Positions 1 to 6,990 of a stretch of 11,901 bases of DNA are shown piece by piece (positions within the stretch are counted from its first letter, which is position 1; the number at the start of each line of letters is the position of its first letter). The stretch comes from Salibacter sp031581065 (GTDB lineage Bacteria; Bacteroidota; Bacteroidia; Flavobacteriales_G; Salibacteraceae). The position numbers and the translations under genes were made by a program. The notes under the pieces are model-generated. The model made no database searches and had not been told where the DNA came from. It saw only the letters and a list, made by a program, of their open reading frames with translations. The stretch is taken from NCBI RefSeq assembly GCF_031581065.1, contig NZ_JAVLBN010000055.1, positions 1 to 11,901 on the forward strand, written 5' to 3'.

Positions 1-295
1 ATTAAGAATCAATATTCAAGTGTGATCTAAAGTCGGAGACTTGATTTATTATTCGTTTCATAAAAATTTTATAGGTACTTATGAGCTCGCCTTTCGGCTC
101 GGTTGAATTCTTTTGCATCAAGGCAAAACGAATAAACATAATAACTTAAAGATTCCAAGAGTTTTGCTTTATCGTTTTGTGTCAAGATAAAAGGACAAGC
201 TCTATTCTTTTTTGGTTGAAACCGTCAGCCCTTATTTATCAAAAGAAATACGTATACCTCATTATCTCGCTCAAACGCAGGGAGAGCTTATTTCT
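1..295. other. Non-coding, AT-rich region with small inverted repeats
   Basis: No credible gene is seen here. The stretch lies downstream of the minus-strand prenyltransferase gene that ends at 296. It contains several short palindromic elements: a 10-bp inverted repeat (TTATTCGTTT at 49-58, complement at 126-135), a hairpin TTTTGC-ATCAAG-GCAAAA at 111-128, and an 8-bp pair CAAAACGA/TCGTTTTG at 124-131 and 173-180. A 22-codon open frame at 81-149 (plus) spans the hairpin, but nothing supports its translation. In other Bacteroidota I would expect a maf-type gene after kdsC and the prenyltransferase; none is visible here. No hairpin followed by a T-run that would clearly end the minus-strand operon could be found. 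Confidence 0.6.
108..132. repeat. Short palindrome (hairpin-forming)
   Basis: The core is TTTTGC, a six-base loop ATCAAG, then GCAAAA. The stem extends by TTC/GAA (108-110 and 130-132) if one C at 129 is bulged. It sits inside a cluster of other inverted repeats in the gene-free left end. It could be an intergenic palindromic repeat unit or a weak transcript-end hairpin. No T-run follows on either strand, so a classical terminator is unlikely. Confidence 0.45.
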
Positions 296-1267
296 CTACA
301 GCAAATTACTGTTATAAAGCATATACGCTACACCAATAGGATAGAGGATCGCCAGGATTGACGTGACCTTGTTGAGGTTGCTCACTTTGTGATAATGTCC
401 TTTGGTTTTGGCCAGTACGGTTAGGATGAGCATAACCGTGAGGAGTAACGCGAGCAGACTAAAATACCAGAATGTCCAGCTATCGGTTAAGTGGGTCACG
501 TAAATGTGGTAGAGCCCGTAGATCATGGCACCGTAAACCAACACGACCACGATTTTAGCAATGGCGTTACCTGCCACTATGGGCAGTGTCTTCGCGTTCT
601 GACTGATATCACCTTCTTTGTCTTCCATGTCTTTGGTGATCTCGCGGGCGAGCGTTGCCAAGAATCCGAATACGGCAAACCCGATCATCCAGTAAGACAA
701 AAAGTTGAGGTTGAAGTTCTTGTACTTTTCGCTGAGGTGGAAATATTCTTCCTGTAATGGTACAATTTCGTAAAACCCGACAACAATCGGAATCAACCCG
801 ACACACAAACTGATGATCAGGTTCCCGATCAGGAATGACTTTTTAAAGTTTGTTGCGTAAAACCAAAGCGAAGCAGCTACAGCTATGTGCAGTAATGCCA
901 GGTTATAATTGCCTAGCCAAAAACCGAGTGCGAGCGCTGTAACAATTCCGGTAGCTGTCAAAATGTAATAGACGTTGAATCCCAGACTTTCGCTTATTTG
1001 TTGCCCTACTTTGTTCTTTCCAGGCTTGTTTTTGCGATCTATTTCTACATCATAAACGTCATTGATGATGTAGCCACCTGCTGCAATTAAAATGACTGAG
1101 AGTACGAGAAGAGAAAACTGTAGTACAGTCATTTGCAGAACGAGCTCGGTTTTGAGCATCGCTGATAGCTGCACCAAAACAGGTTCTATCACGAGGTAGC
1201 GCAAAGACAACATCGTGATGATGATAATCAGTAAATTGATCGGGCGAATTGTTTTTAGCCAGTTCAT
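296..1267 (-). CDS. UbiA-family prenyltransferase, geranylgeranylglycerol-phosphate geranylgeranyltransferase-like
   Basis: An integral membrane prenyltransferase of about 323 residues with eight or nine hydrophobic helices. Both Asp-rich motifs of the UbiA superfamily are visible: NDVYDVEID at about residues 69-77 and REITKDMEDKEGD at about 208-220. These bind the Mg-diphosphate of the prenyl donor. The N-terminus (MNWLKTIRPINLL) matches the usual family start. The Bacteroidota branch is commonly annotated as geranylgeranylglycerol-phosphate geranylgeranyltransferase, which transfers a polyprenyl group to a prenylated glycerol phosphate, but the true substrate here is inferred, and a quinone or haem prenyltransferase role cannot be excluded by eye. 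I chose the ATG at 1267 because it overlaps the kdsC stop as ATGA, which suggests translational coupling. A GTG at 1276 would add three residues. Last gene of the eight-gene minus-strand unit. Confidence 0.85.
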   Translation of the reverse strand: MNWLKTIRPINLLIIIITMLSLRYLVIEPVLVQLSAMLKTELVLQMTVLQFSLLVLSVILIAAGGYIINDVYDVEIDRKNKPGKNKVGQQISESLGFNVYYILTATGIVTALALGFWLGNYNLALLHIAVAASLWFYATNFKKSFLIGNLIISLCVGLIPIVVGFYEIVPLQEEYFHLSEKYKNFNLNFLSYWMIGFAVFGFLATLAREITKDMEDKEGDISQNAKTLPIVAGNAIAKIVVVLVYGAMIYGLYHIYVTHLTDSWTFWYFSLLALLLTVMLILTVLAKTKGHYHKVSNLNKVTSILAILYPIGVAYMLYNSNLL

Positions 1268-1770
1268 AATGACCACATCTCTTTAGCACGCATGACTTTT
1301 TCAATGACATCGCGAACGCAACCTCGCCCGCCATCAAACGGTGAAATGTACACGCATTCATCGCGTACCTCTTTTACTGCATCTTTTGGGCAGGTTGGAA
1401 GTCCCACCTCGCGCATCACTTCCAAATCCGGCAGGTCGTCACCCATGTAGAGGACTTCATCTTCCTGCAAGTCGTAAATGTGACGGTATTCATCGTACTT
1501 GTCTAACTTGTCGATGATGTTGAGTGCCACATCTTCAAATCCCAAACGGAGCAGACTGTCCTTCACGATTTGTGAGCTGCCGCGCGTTATTGCGATCATG
1601 CGCAAACCAGCCTTAGCAGCCTGCTTCATGGCAAAACCGTCTTTCGTGTTGAGTGTTCTTATCATTTCGCCATCAGGCATTAACGTGATAGATCCATCGG
1701 TGAGGACACCGTCAACATCAAATACTAAAGTCGTGATTTTGGGAAGTTTCTTGAGATAATGCTCACTCAT
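1264..1770 (-). CDS. kdsC: 3-deoxy-D-manno-octulosonate 8-phosphate phosphatase (KdsC, HAD-IIIC family)
   Basis: A 168-residue cytoplasmic HAD phosphatase of the capless YrbI/KdsC type, a normal length for the family. It is expected to hydrolyse Kdo-8-phosphate to Kdo for LPS inner-core synthesis. HAD motif I is FDVDGVLTDG with nucleophile D18 and acid/base D20. Motif II is ITRGSS (T62), where most relatives have a glycine at the R63 position. The motif III lysine is probably K88, and motif IV is GDDLPDLEV (D111, D112, D115). The C-terminal GGRGCVRDVIE (about 147-157) is typical of KdsC and contributes to the tetramer active site. The ATG at 1770 overlaps the DUF2520 stop by 8 bases. The frame is open upstream to 1875, but that extension lies within the DUF2520 gene and lacks family similarity. 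A paralogous HAD phosphatase of the same family is the main alternative. Confidence 0.9.
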   Translation of the reverse strand: MSEHYLKKLPKITTLVFDVDGVLTDGSITLMPDGEMIRTLNTKDGFAMKQAAKAGLRMIAITRGSSQIVKDSLLRLGFEDVALNIIDKLDKYDEYRHIYDLQEDEVLYMGDDLPDLEVMREVGLPTCPKDAVKEVRDECVYISPFDGGRGCVRDVIEKVMRAKEMWSL

Positions 1771-2524
1771 GCTGCGTGTCTTGAATACTTTGGCTGACCA
1801 AATTATAAATTTCCAGTAGTCGGGCGTGGTTTTCCAGTAAATTCTGGTGTTTTTCCAGTGTCTTTTCGTTACCACGAACAGCCGGACCAGTTTGCGCGTT
1901 ATCAGGACCTACTTCAAGTGCCTTTTCAACCGTTTCCTCGATGAGCGGTTTCAGGATTGAAAAATCCAGTTCCGATTCCCGCAAAAGTTCCTGTGCATTG
2001 GCCATCATGTGATTGGAAAAATTACAGGCAAAAACAGCCGCCAGGTGAATGGCCCTGCGTTGTTGTGAATCGATTTGTTGCACATTTTTACTCAGGTAAG
2101 ATCCCAGCTCAGTCAATGCTTCCAGCGATTCCGCATGCTGAGATTCCACGCAGAGCGGCACCTTTTTCCAATCGACAACTTTTTCCTTTGAAAGTGTTTG
2201 AAGCGGGTAAAAGACACCACTTTTTTCGTGTGGTATCACGGTCAGATCCACGCTTCCCGAAGTATGTGCAACGATTCCGCTCACTTCAGGGATCTGACCA
2301 GCAACCGATTCAATTTGATCGTCTGAGATTGCGATGAGGTAGAGATCCAGGTCGCGCGGAATTTGATTGAAAGATGTCGAAAATGCAGCTTCAACCGATT
2401 GAGCTAGCTGTTCGGCTTTCTTAGCGTTCCGACCATAAATGAATTCAACGTTGTGCTTTTCGCGAAAAGCGTTTGCAAACTGCCACGCTACATTTCCTGT
2501 ACCGATGATGGCAATGCGCATCAT
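1763..2524 (-). CDS. Rossmann-fold and DUF2520 domain protein
   Basis: A 253-residue soluble protein. Residues 1-115 form a Rossmann dinucleotide-binding domain opening with IAIIGTGNVAW (glycine-rich loop at about 8-13). The signature HTSGSVDL (87-94) and GVFYPLQT (103-110) follow. The C-terminal helical DUF2520 domain carries NFSNH (168-172) and QTGPAVRGN (211-219), a layout like the dimerisation domain of 6-phosphogluconate-dehydrogenase-type enzymes. It resembles pyrroline-5-carboxylate and ketopantoate reductases in architecture, so an NAD(P)-dependent oxidoreductase is likely, but the substrate is unknown. Two adjacent ATG codons (2524 and 2521) could start it; the first gives an ATGA overlap with the ccmF stop. 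The 3' end overlaps kdsC by 8 bases. In Bacteroidota this gene is a usual neighbour of kdsC, which hints at envelope or cofactor metabolism without proving it. Confidence 0.85.
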   Translation of the reverse strand: MMRIAIIGTGNVAWQFANAFREKHNVEFIYGRNAKKAEQLAQSVEAAFSTSFNQIPRDLDLYLIAISDDQIESVAGQIPEVSGIVAHTSGSVDLTVIPHEKSGVFYPLQTLSKEKVVDWKKVPLCVESQHAESLEALTELGSYLSKNVQQIDSQQRRAIHLAAVFACNFSNHMMANAQELLRESELDFSILKPLIEETVEKALEVGPDNAQTGPAVRGNEKTLEKHQNLLENHARLLEIYNLVSQSIQDTQHE

Positions 2525-4944
2525 GACGATTTGCGTTTTTTCACAAGGCGTGAAACAATAGCGATTACGGTACCGATCACCATCAAAATTGCCCCGATCC
2601 AAAGAATATTGATATACGGGAAGATCATGGCCTGCATAATGATGAACTCCTTGATCTTGTTCTTTTTCTCAAAAATGCGGAACTCCATTTGCTCTTCATC
2701 GGGATCGATGTTGAAGAGTTCCACTTTTACGTACAGGTTGTCGTCAACATCAGGAATGGTAACGATTTTGCTGCCGCGCGTACCAAAATACGTTTCTAGC
2801 TTGTGGCTTTTTGTGTCAAAATCAAATGCTGTGAGCTCAGCTTTAACGAGCAAGTCGTGATTGTGCAATTCTAGGCTGTCGCGGAGTTCCTTGTTCTGAA
2901 CCACCTTCAACGTGTCGAAAACAAAAATTGCACTGTTGGCATAAATAGTGTCGCCAATTGAAACCTTGAATTCCTGCGGCTCCTCGTAACTGTCGCTTTG
3001 TGGTTCTTTACGGTCTTCCAACTCAGCGTACTTGATGTACGTGAAAATATCCTTATTCCAGTAGTGACGTGTTGATGGCTCAGCCACATTACCCATTCGC
3101 TCATTGAGCTGAACAAATGGGCGCAGCGTGAATTTTTTCTCGTTCGTTTCTTTGTCGAGGTAATCCACATTATAGTGAACGTGAATTCCTTCTTTTTCCT
3201 TTCCGCGGAACACCACGTTGTACTGCGCCATCTCCATCGTGTCATCGAGCATTAACAGGATGTTTTCCTTATTGCTGTAATTGGTGTCAAGTGACTTGAG
3301 ATCGTATTGTGAAGTATTTTCAGAGATAATTTCTTTGTTTCCGTTCGAGATCAGAGCTCCCATCAGGACCAAAAGGAAACCGATGTGCGCAATTGCCGAA
3401 CCTGATTTTACACGCTGAACGCGAGTGGATCTGAACAGGTAATCGACATTAGCTGCCAATGCAAAAAGTGTGGCGAATAACAAGAGGAGTAGAAGCGGGT
3501 CTTTCATGCCCATTCCCAATCCGATGGCGATGGTAAACGCCAACCCGATAATGACATCGCGCAGTACCTTACTGATGAAGTTGCGGAAGTTCGTTTTGCG
3601 GTAATTCAGGTACTGCGTAAATCCGATCACGAAGGCAATCACGATGGCAAAAGGCAGTTGAAAGCTGTTGTAGTGCTCAATCGGATCAGCCGGTGGAGCC
3701 ATTTCAGTTCCGAAAAGCTTGTTCCAAACTGGAATGCTCGTGGAGAACGTGATTTGGAATCCGGCAAGGAGTAGAATGAGAGCACCCACAAACATCCAGA
3801 ATTCTCTCGACCAAAGGGAGTCTTCTTCTTTTTTCCTGGGAATGTCTTTGAGTCTGTAAATCAATAGTCCGAACCCGAGAATTCCGTAAAAAGCAAAGTA
3901 AAACACGAGCTGACCTGAGAGTCCGAGATCAGTAAAGGCGTGAACCGATGTATCGCCCAGTACTCCACTTTTTGTGAGGAAAGTAGAGTAGAGGATCATG
4001 AAAAATGTGAGAATCAAAAGGATGAAGCTCCAAACGAGTGAAGCGCCTTTGTTGCGTTGAATGAGCAAGAGGTGTGCTCCACCAACCAAAGTGAGCCAGG
4101 GTACGAGTGATGCATTTTCAACCGGGTCCCATGCCCAAAAGCCGCCAAAAGAAAGCGATTCATAAGCCCAGGCACCACCCATTAAAATCCCGAGTCCGAG
4201 TACACCAACTCCTGCATAAGCCCATGGAATTGTTGGTTTTACCCACTTTTTATAACTCCCTTTCCAAAGTGCTGCAACAGCATAGGAAAAAGGAACGAGT
4301 GTGAGTGCAAACCCGAGAAACAGAGTTGGCGGGTGAATAGTCATCCAGTAGTTCTTGAGTAGTGGATTGAGTCCGCTACCGTCAATAGTTTGAATGTAGT
4401 TTGGGTTCTGAAGAAAAGGGAGATTGGCAAAATCAGGATGGTGGCGAAGGAGCATAGTAAACGGGTTACTCCCGAATTGTTTTTCAAAGATGAAGACACC
4501 CAAAATCATGGTGAGTAGCATCACCTGTGCCGAGCTGAAAACAGCCATTACGCGGTATTCCCATTTCTTTGCGGTGTAGAGAAGGATCAGCCCAACGATG
4601 CTGTGCCAAAAGACCCAAAGAATGGTACTTCCTTCCTGTCCTTCCCAAAAGGCCGAAAAGATGTAGCGCATTTGCATATCGCTGTTTGAGTGCTGCCAAA
4701 TGTAGTGGTACTCAAACATGTTGTTGGCGAGCATAATAAGCAGCGTAACAACAATCCCGATTGCCGAGAAGGTGTGCACAAAAAATGCCGACCGCGCTAT
4801 TTTTCTCCAACTGTGGTTTTTATCACCTTTTATAGCTCCTAATGCGTAAGAAACAGTTGCCAGTAAGGCCGCAACAAAAGCCAAAATAACAAATGTGTTG
4901 CCGAGGTATCCGGCCCACAGTCTTTCACCCACGTATTCTATCAT
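2521..4944 (-). CDS. ccmF: Cytochrome c haem lyase CcmF/CcsA-type
   Basis: An 807-residue polytopic membrane protein of the haem-handling superfamily that ligates haem to the CXXCH motif of apocytochrome c on the periplasmic side. The tryptophan-rich WWD motif is SFGGFWAWDPVENASLVPWL (about 265-284). Other CcmF signatures are WEGQEGS (100-106), a MTIHPPTLFLG segment (201-211, H204), SVHAF (333-337, H335) and a conserved SGSAIAHIGF segment (H520) in the C-terminal half. The conserved histidines are candidates for axial or channel haem ligands. About 14-15 helices are predicted by eye, with a large extracytoplasmic domain at about 540-770 before a final helix and a basic tail (KKRKSS). The length is somewhat above the roughly 650 residues of proteobacterial CcmF because of this domain. 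It starts 2 bases after the ccmE stop and overlaps the DUF2520 gene by 4 bases. Confidence 0.95.
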   Translation of the reverse strand: MIEYVGERLWAGYLGNTFVILAFVAALLATVSYALGAIKGDKNHSWRKIARSAFFVHTFSAIGIVVTLLIMLANNMFEYHYIWQHSNSDMQMRYIFSAFWEGQEGSTILWVFWHSIVGLILLYTAKKWEYRVMAVFSSAQVMLLTMILGVFIFEKQFGSNPFTMLLRHHPDFANLPFLQNPNYIQTIDGSGLNPLLKNYWMTIHPPTLFLGFALTLVPFSYAVAALWKGSYKKWVKPTIPWAYAGVGVLGLGILMGGAWAYESLSFGGFWAWDPVENASLVPWLTLVGGAHLLLIQRNKGASLVWSFILLILTFFMILYSTFLTKSGVLGDTSVHAFTDLGLSGQLVFYFAFYGILGFGLLIYRLKDIPRKKEEDSLWSREFWMFVGALILLLAGFQITFSTSIPVWNKLFGTEMAPPADPIEHYNSFQLPFAIVIAFVIGFTQYLNYRKTNFRNFISKVLRDVIIGLAFTIAIGLGMGMKDPLLLLLLFATLFALAANVDYLFRSTRVQRVKSGSAIAHIGFLLVLMGALISNGNKEIISENTSQYDLKSLDTNYSNKENILLMLDDTMEMAQYNVVFRGKEKEGIHVHYNVDYLDKETNEKKFTLRPFVQLNERMGNVAEPSTRHYWNKDIFTYIKYAELEDRKEPQSDSYEEPQEFKVSIGDTIYANSAIFVFDTLKVVQNKELRDSLELHNHDLLVKAELTAFDFDTKSHKLETYFGTRGSKIVTIPDVDDNLYVKVELFNIDPDEEQMEFRIFEKKNKIKEFIIMQAMIFPYINILWIGAILMVIGTVIAIVSRLVKKRKSS

Positions 4945-4946
4945 GA

Positions 4947-5390
4947 TTAAATGCTCGCTTTACTCGATTCTTCCTCAGCCCTTATTTGTTCCATTTCTTC
5001 CTCAGTCTTGAACCCTTCAGTTCCATCGTTGTATTTCGATGGGCACTTCATGAGCACTTCCTTGGCGTGAAATTCATCACCCTGTGCTTTGCCGATGAGT
5101 ACAATTTGCTCTGATCGCTCAAAATCCTGCGGTTTACTTTTGTGCAATACCACTTCCTTTTCCTTTCCTTCGTTATCGATCATGTGAAAGGTAAATTTAT
5201 TGGGATCTGTTTGCGGGTCGTAATTGAGGTCTTTTTCCTTGTTCAGCTTTCCCACAACGTGGTATTCTTCACCGGGATTGGAAAAGGCTTCATCAAAGGC
5301 AACATAAGTGCTTGAATCAGACAACGTGGTGAGAATAGCACCGATTGCGATTGCAATAATAATAATGCCGAGTATATGAGCTTTCTTCAT
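4947..5390 (-). CDS. ccmE: Cytochrome c maturation haem chaperone CcmE, CxxxY type
   Basis: A 147-residue haem chaperone anchored by one N-terminal helix (about 4-22) with a periplasmic OB-fold (about 28-118). It takes haem from the CcmC complex and passes it to CcmF. The family motif normally carries the covalently haem-binding histidine (HxxxY). Here the corresponding segment is VLMKCPSKYND, so a cysteine (C116) stands in the histidine position with the tyrosine (Y120) kept. This is the CxxxY variant known from archaea, some sulfate reducers and other bacteria with a variant System I. The acidic tail (about 128-147, Glu-rich) is probably disordered, as in other CcmE proteins. It lies 5 bases after the CcmD-like gene and 2 bases before ccmF. 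I am confident of the family; the haem-attachment chemistry is inferred from the motif. Confidence 0.93.
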   Translation of the reverse strand: MKKAHILGIIIIAIAIGAILTTLSDSSTYVAFDEAFSNPGEEYHVVGKLNKEKDLNYDPQTDPNKFTFHMIDNEGKEKEVVLHKSKPQDFERSEQIVLIGKAQGDEFHAKEVLMKCPSKYNDGTEGFKTEEEMEQIRAEEESSKASI

Positions 5391-5395
5391 CTTTT

Positions 5396-5617
5396 TTAAT
5401 CTCTTAGTTCTTTCTCGAGTTTCGATAATTTCCTGTCAAGCGAGATCATGTAAATCACAATCCCGATGAAAATGATGGCTATAACCGCCACCACGATATA
5501 GATCTTTCCTTCAGATCGCATGACATCGGCCATTTCAACCCCTTGCTGGGCTCTGACCGAAACAGCAGAAAATAAAGAAAGTATCAATGCGAGTATAGCA
5601 GTTCGTTTAAAGTTCAT
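5396..5617 (-). CDS. CcmD-like small membrane protein
   Basis: A 73-residue protein with a hydrophobic N-terminal segment (about 5-22) ending in VRAQQ, which reads as a cleavable signal peptide. After a short polar stretch comes one transmembrane helix (about 38-59), then a charged tail, DRKLSKLEKELRD. This pattern is that of the small proteins annotated as CcmD family in Bacteroidota. CcmD stabilises and releases holo-CcmE from the CcmABC complex. Sequence identity to proteobacterial CcmD is too low to see by eye, so the call rests on its position between ccmC and ccmE, its topology, and the SEGKIYIVVAV and DRK segments. Its ATG lies inside the end of ccmC, giving an 11-base overlap, which suggests coupled translation. 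Confidence 0.8.
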   Translation of the reverse strand: MNFKRTAILALILSLFSAVSVRAQQGVEMADVMRSEGKIYIVVAVIAIIFIGIVIYMISLDRKLSKLEKELRD

Positions 5618-6275
5618 CTTCGAGCTTTTTTATACGTAATTTATGCAGGCGAAGTTTGAGTTCACCCAGCCAAACTCCAATGAGCGTCCACCCGATAATT
5701 GCCGGGTAGAAAATTATGCGCATCGTATTATCCAAATCGTACTGGCTGAAGGCAGGGTTACCGCCATTTCCCGGGTGGAGTGAATCGGTCATGCGGGGTA
5801 AGATCATGAGGAAAACGATGAGCAATACGTAGGCGAAAATGTTGTAAACGGCCGATATTTTAGCACGCTTTTCTTCATCGTCAAACGAGTTGCGCAGAAT
5901 CATGTAAGCGAAATATGCCAGGATAGTGACAGCCGCTCCGTTGAGTTTGGGATCGTTGATCCAGTAAGCTCCCCAGGTGAATTTGGCCCAAATTGATCCG
6001 GTAACAATTCCCAGTACACCCAGGAATAAACCTATTTCAGCCGCAATTTTGGCTTTGGCATCATCCAGCTCTTTCCCTGATCTTAAATATTTTATGCTGT
6101 AAACTACGGATGCCGTCATGAGAATCATCATGGCAAACCACATTGTTACGTGATAAAAGAGATTCCGAATTGTTTCGTTGAGAATCGGCAGTCGGGGGAC
6201 ATCAATTAAAAGCCCGCCTATCAATGCAAAAAGGACCAAAATTACCGCAATTGCTTTCCACCAGTTCTTTGCCAA
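5607..6275 (-). CDS. ccmC: Haem exporter/cytochrome c assembly protein CcmC (CcsA family)
   Basis: A 222-residue integral membrane protein with six helices that presents haem to CcmE. The WWD-type motif is TGSIWAKFTWGAYWINDPKL (about 92-111). Two conserved external histidines are visible: H42 in NLFYHVTMW, and H167 in DSLHPG. This is the standard axial-ligand arrangement of CcmC. Translation appears to begin at a TTG (6275): the family N-terminus (MAKNWWK, just before the first helix) lies there, an in-frame stop (the ccmB stop) is only 15 bases upstream, and the first in-frame ATG is at residue 45, inside the second helix. It lies 12 bases after ccmB and overlaps the CcmD-like gene by 11 bases. 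Confidence 0.93.
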   Translation of the reverse strand: MAKNWWKAIAVILVLFALIGGLLIDVPRLPILNETIRNLFYHVTMWFAMMILMTASVVYSIKYLRSGKELDDAKAKIAAEIGLFLGVLGIVTGSIWAKFTWGAYWINDPKLNGAAVTILAYFAYMILRNSFDDEEKRAKISAVYNIFAYVLLIVFLMILPRMTDSLHPGNGGNPAFSQYDLDNTMRIIFYPAIIGWTLIGVWLGELKLRLHKLRIKKLEDEL

Positions 6276-6287
6276 AACGAGTTGATT

Positions 6288-6944
6288 TTATTCGCGCCAA
6301 AGGTATGGAAATAATAGATAGGATAATGCGAAAACGATAGTGTTAAGCGCCAGTAAAATCCATACATAGTTGAGACTCACAGTCCACGAAATACCATCGG
6401 CCGCATTTTTAGAAAGTCTTAACAAAGTCATTAGGAGAGGGAGTAGTATGGGGAAGCCTAAAATCGATAAAAGTGAAACGTTGTTTTGTGTTTGCGAGGC
6501 AATAGCTGAAAGCAACGAAAGTGTTCCCGAAAATCCGGTTGAACCCAAAATTAAGGCGGTGAGGTACATGACAGGGTTTTGAATGGGATTACCAACTAAA
6601 ACACCAAATACAATGTAGGTCAGAACCGAAATAACAAACAGCAAGAGTCCATTGTAAACCATTTTACTCAAAATAATCGCTTGCGGACTTGCTAACGTGT
6701 AGAGGTAGAGCTGCTTTTCTTTGGAGTCCTGCACGAAAGCCCTGGCTACAGCATTGGTAGCGCCAAACAGAAAAATAATCCAGAATAACGCGTTCCAAAC
6801 CGGAATGTCAACAATTTTCTTGAAACTGAGGTAAGCCACAAAAGCCGTGGAAACCACGTAGAGCAACAATCCACCAAGGGCAAATTTATTGCGCCACTCC
6901 AGTTTAACTTCTTTTGACAATAAGGCTGTAAATTCGTTGAACAA
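6288..6944 (-). CDS. ccmB: Haem exporter membrane subunit CcmB
   Basis: A 218-residue protein with six predicted helices, the membrane subunit that pairs with the ATPase CcmA to release holo-CcmE from CcmC. The N-terminal cytoplasmic segment SKEVKLEWRNKFALGG, the AFVQDSKEKQLYLYTL region (about 69-84) and the C-terminal helix ending LFPYLWRE are typical of CcmB in this phylum. The only start that gives a full-length family N-terminus is a TTG at 6944: an in-frame stop lies 24 bases upstream and the next ATG is at about residue 95. It is the first gene of the eight-gene minus-strand unit, diverging from the glutathione peroxidase gene across 46 bases. No ccmA lies in the window, so the ATPase would have to be encoded elsewhere. 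Confidence 0.9.
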   Translation of the reverse strand: MFNEFTALLSKEVKLEWRNKFALGGLLLYVVSTAFVAYLSFKKIVDIPVWNALFWIIFLFGATNAVARAFVQDSKEKQLYLYTLASPQAIILSKMVYNGLLLFVISVLTYIVFGVLVGNPIQNPVMYLTALILGSTGFSGTLSLLSAIASQTQNNVSLLSILGFPILLPLLMTLLRLSKNAADGISWTVSLNYVWILLALNTIVFALSYLLFPYLWRE

Positions 6945-6990
6945 AGAGACTAAAGTTTTGTAATATTAGATACAATCAAAACGCAAAAGT
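6945..6990. promoter_or_regulatory. Divergent intergenic region ccmB / glutathione peroxidase
   Basis: These 46 AT-rich bases must hold the 5' control of both divergent genes, unless promoters lie within the coding sequences. On the plus strand a TTG at 6937-6939, 21 bases, then TAATATTA (6961-6968) resembles the Bacteroidota TTG-N19-23-TAnnTTTG promoter, with two mismatches in the -7 element. On the minus strand no good -7 match is seen. The promoter call is weak; only the divergent arrangement is certain. Confidence 0.35.

Noticed and set aside
100..130. tRNA-like TpsiC-arm resemblance (GGTTGAATTC)
   Set aside because: No acceptor stem, D-arm or anticodon arm can be built around it.
81..149. 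A 22-codon frame on the plus strand in the left non-coding region
   Set aside because: Too short, spans a palindrome, and has no promoter or ribosome-binding support. It is more likely part of a repeat element than a peptide gene.
1771..1875. N-terminal extension of kdsC up to an earlier start at 1875
   Set aside because: The extra 35 residues lie inside the DUF2520 coding sequence, are rich in Trp, Lys and Thr with no KdsC similarity, and the ATG at 1770 gives the normal family N-terminus.
2525..2602. N-terminal extension of the DUF2520 gene up to 2602
   Set aside because: It overlaps the ccmF coding end and places 26 unrelated residues before the Rossmann strand, which normally begins within the first few residues.
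1957..2860. Plus-strand open frames of 126 and 135 codons opposite DUF2520 and ccmF
   Set aside because: They are antisense to genes with clear family motifs and their translations show no recognisable domain or initiation context.
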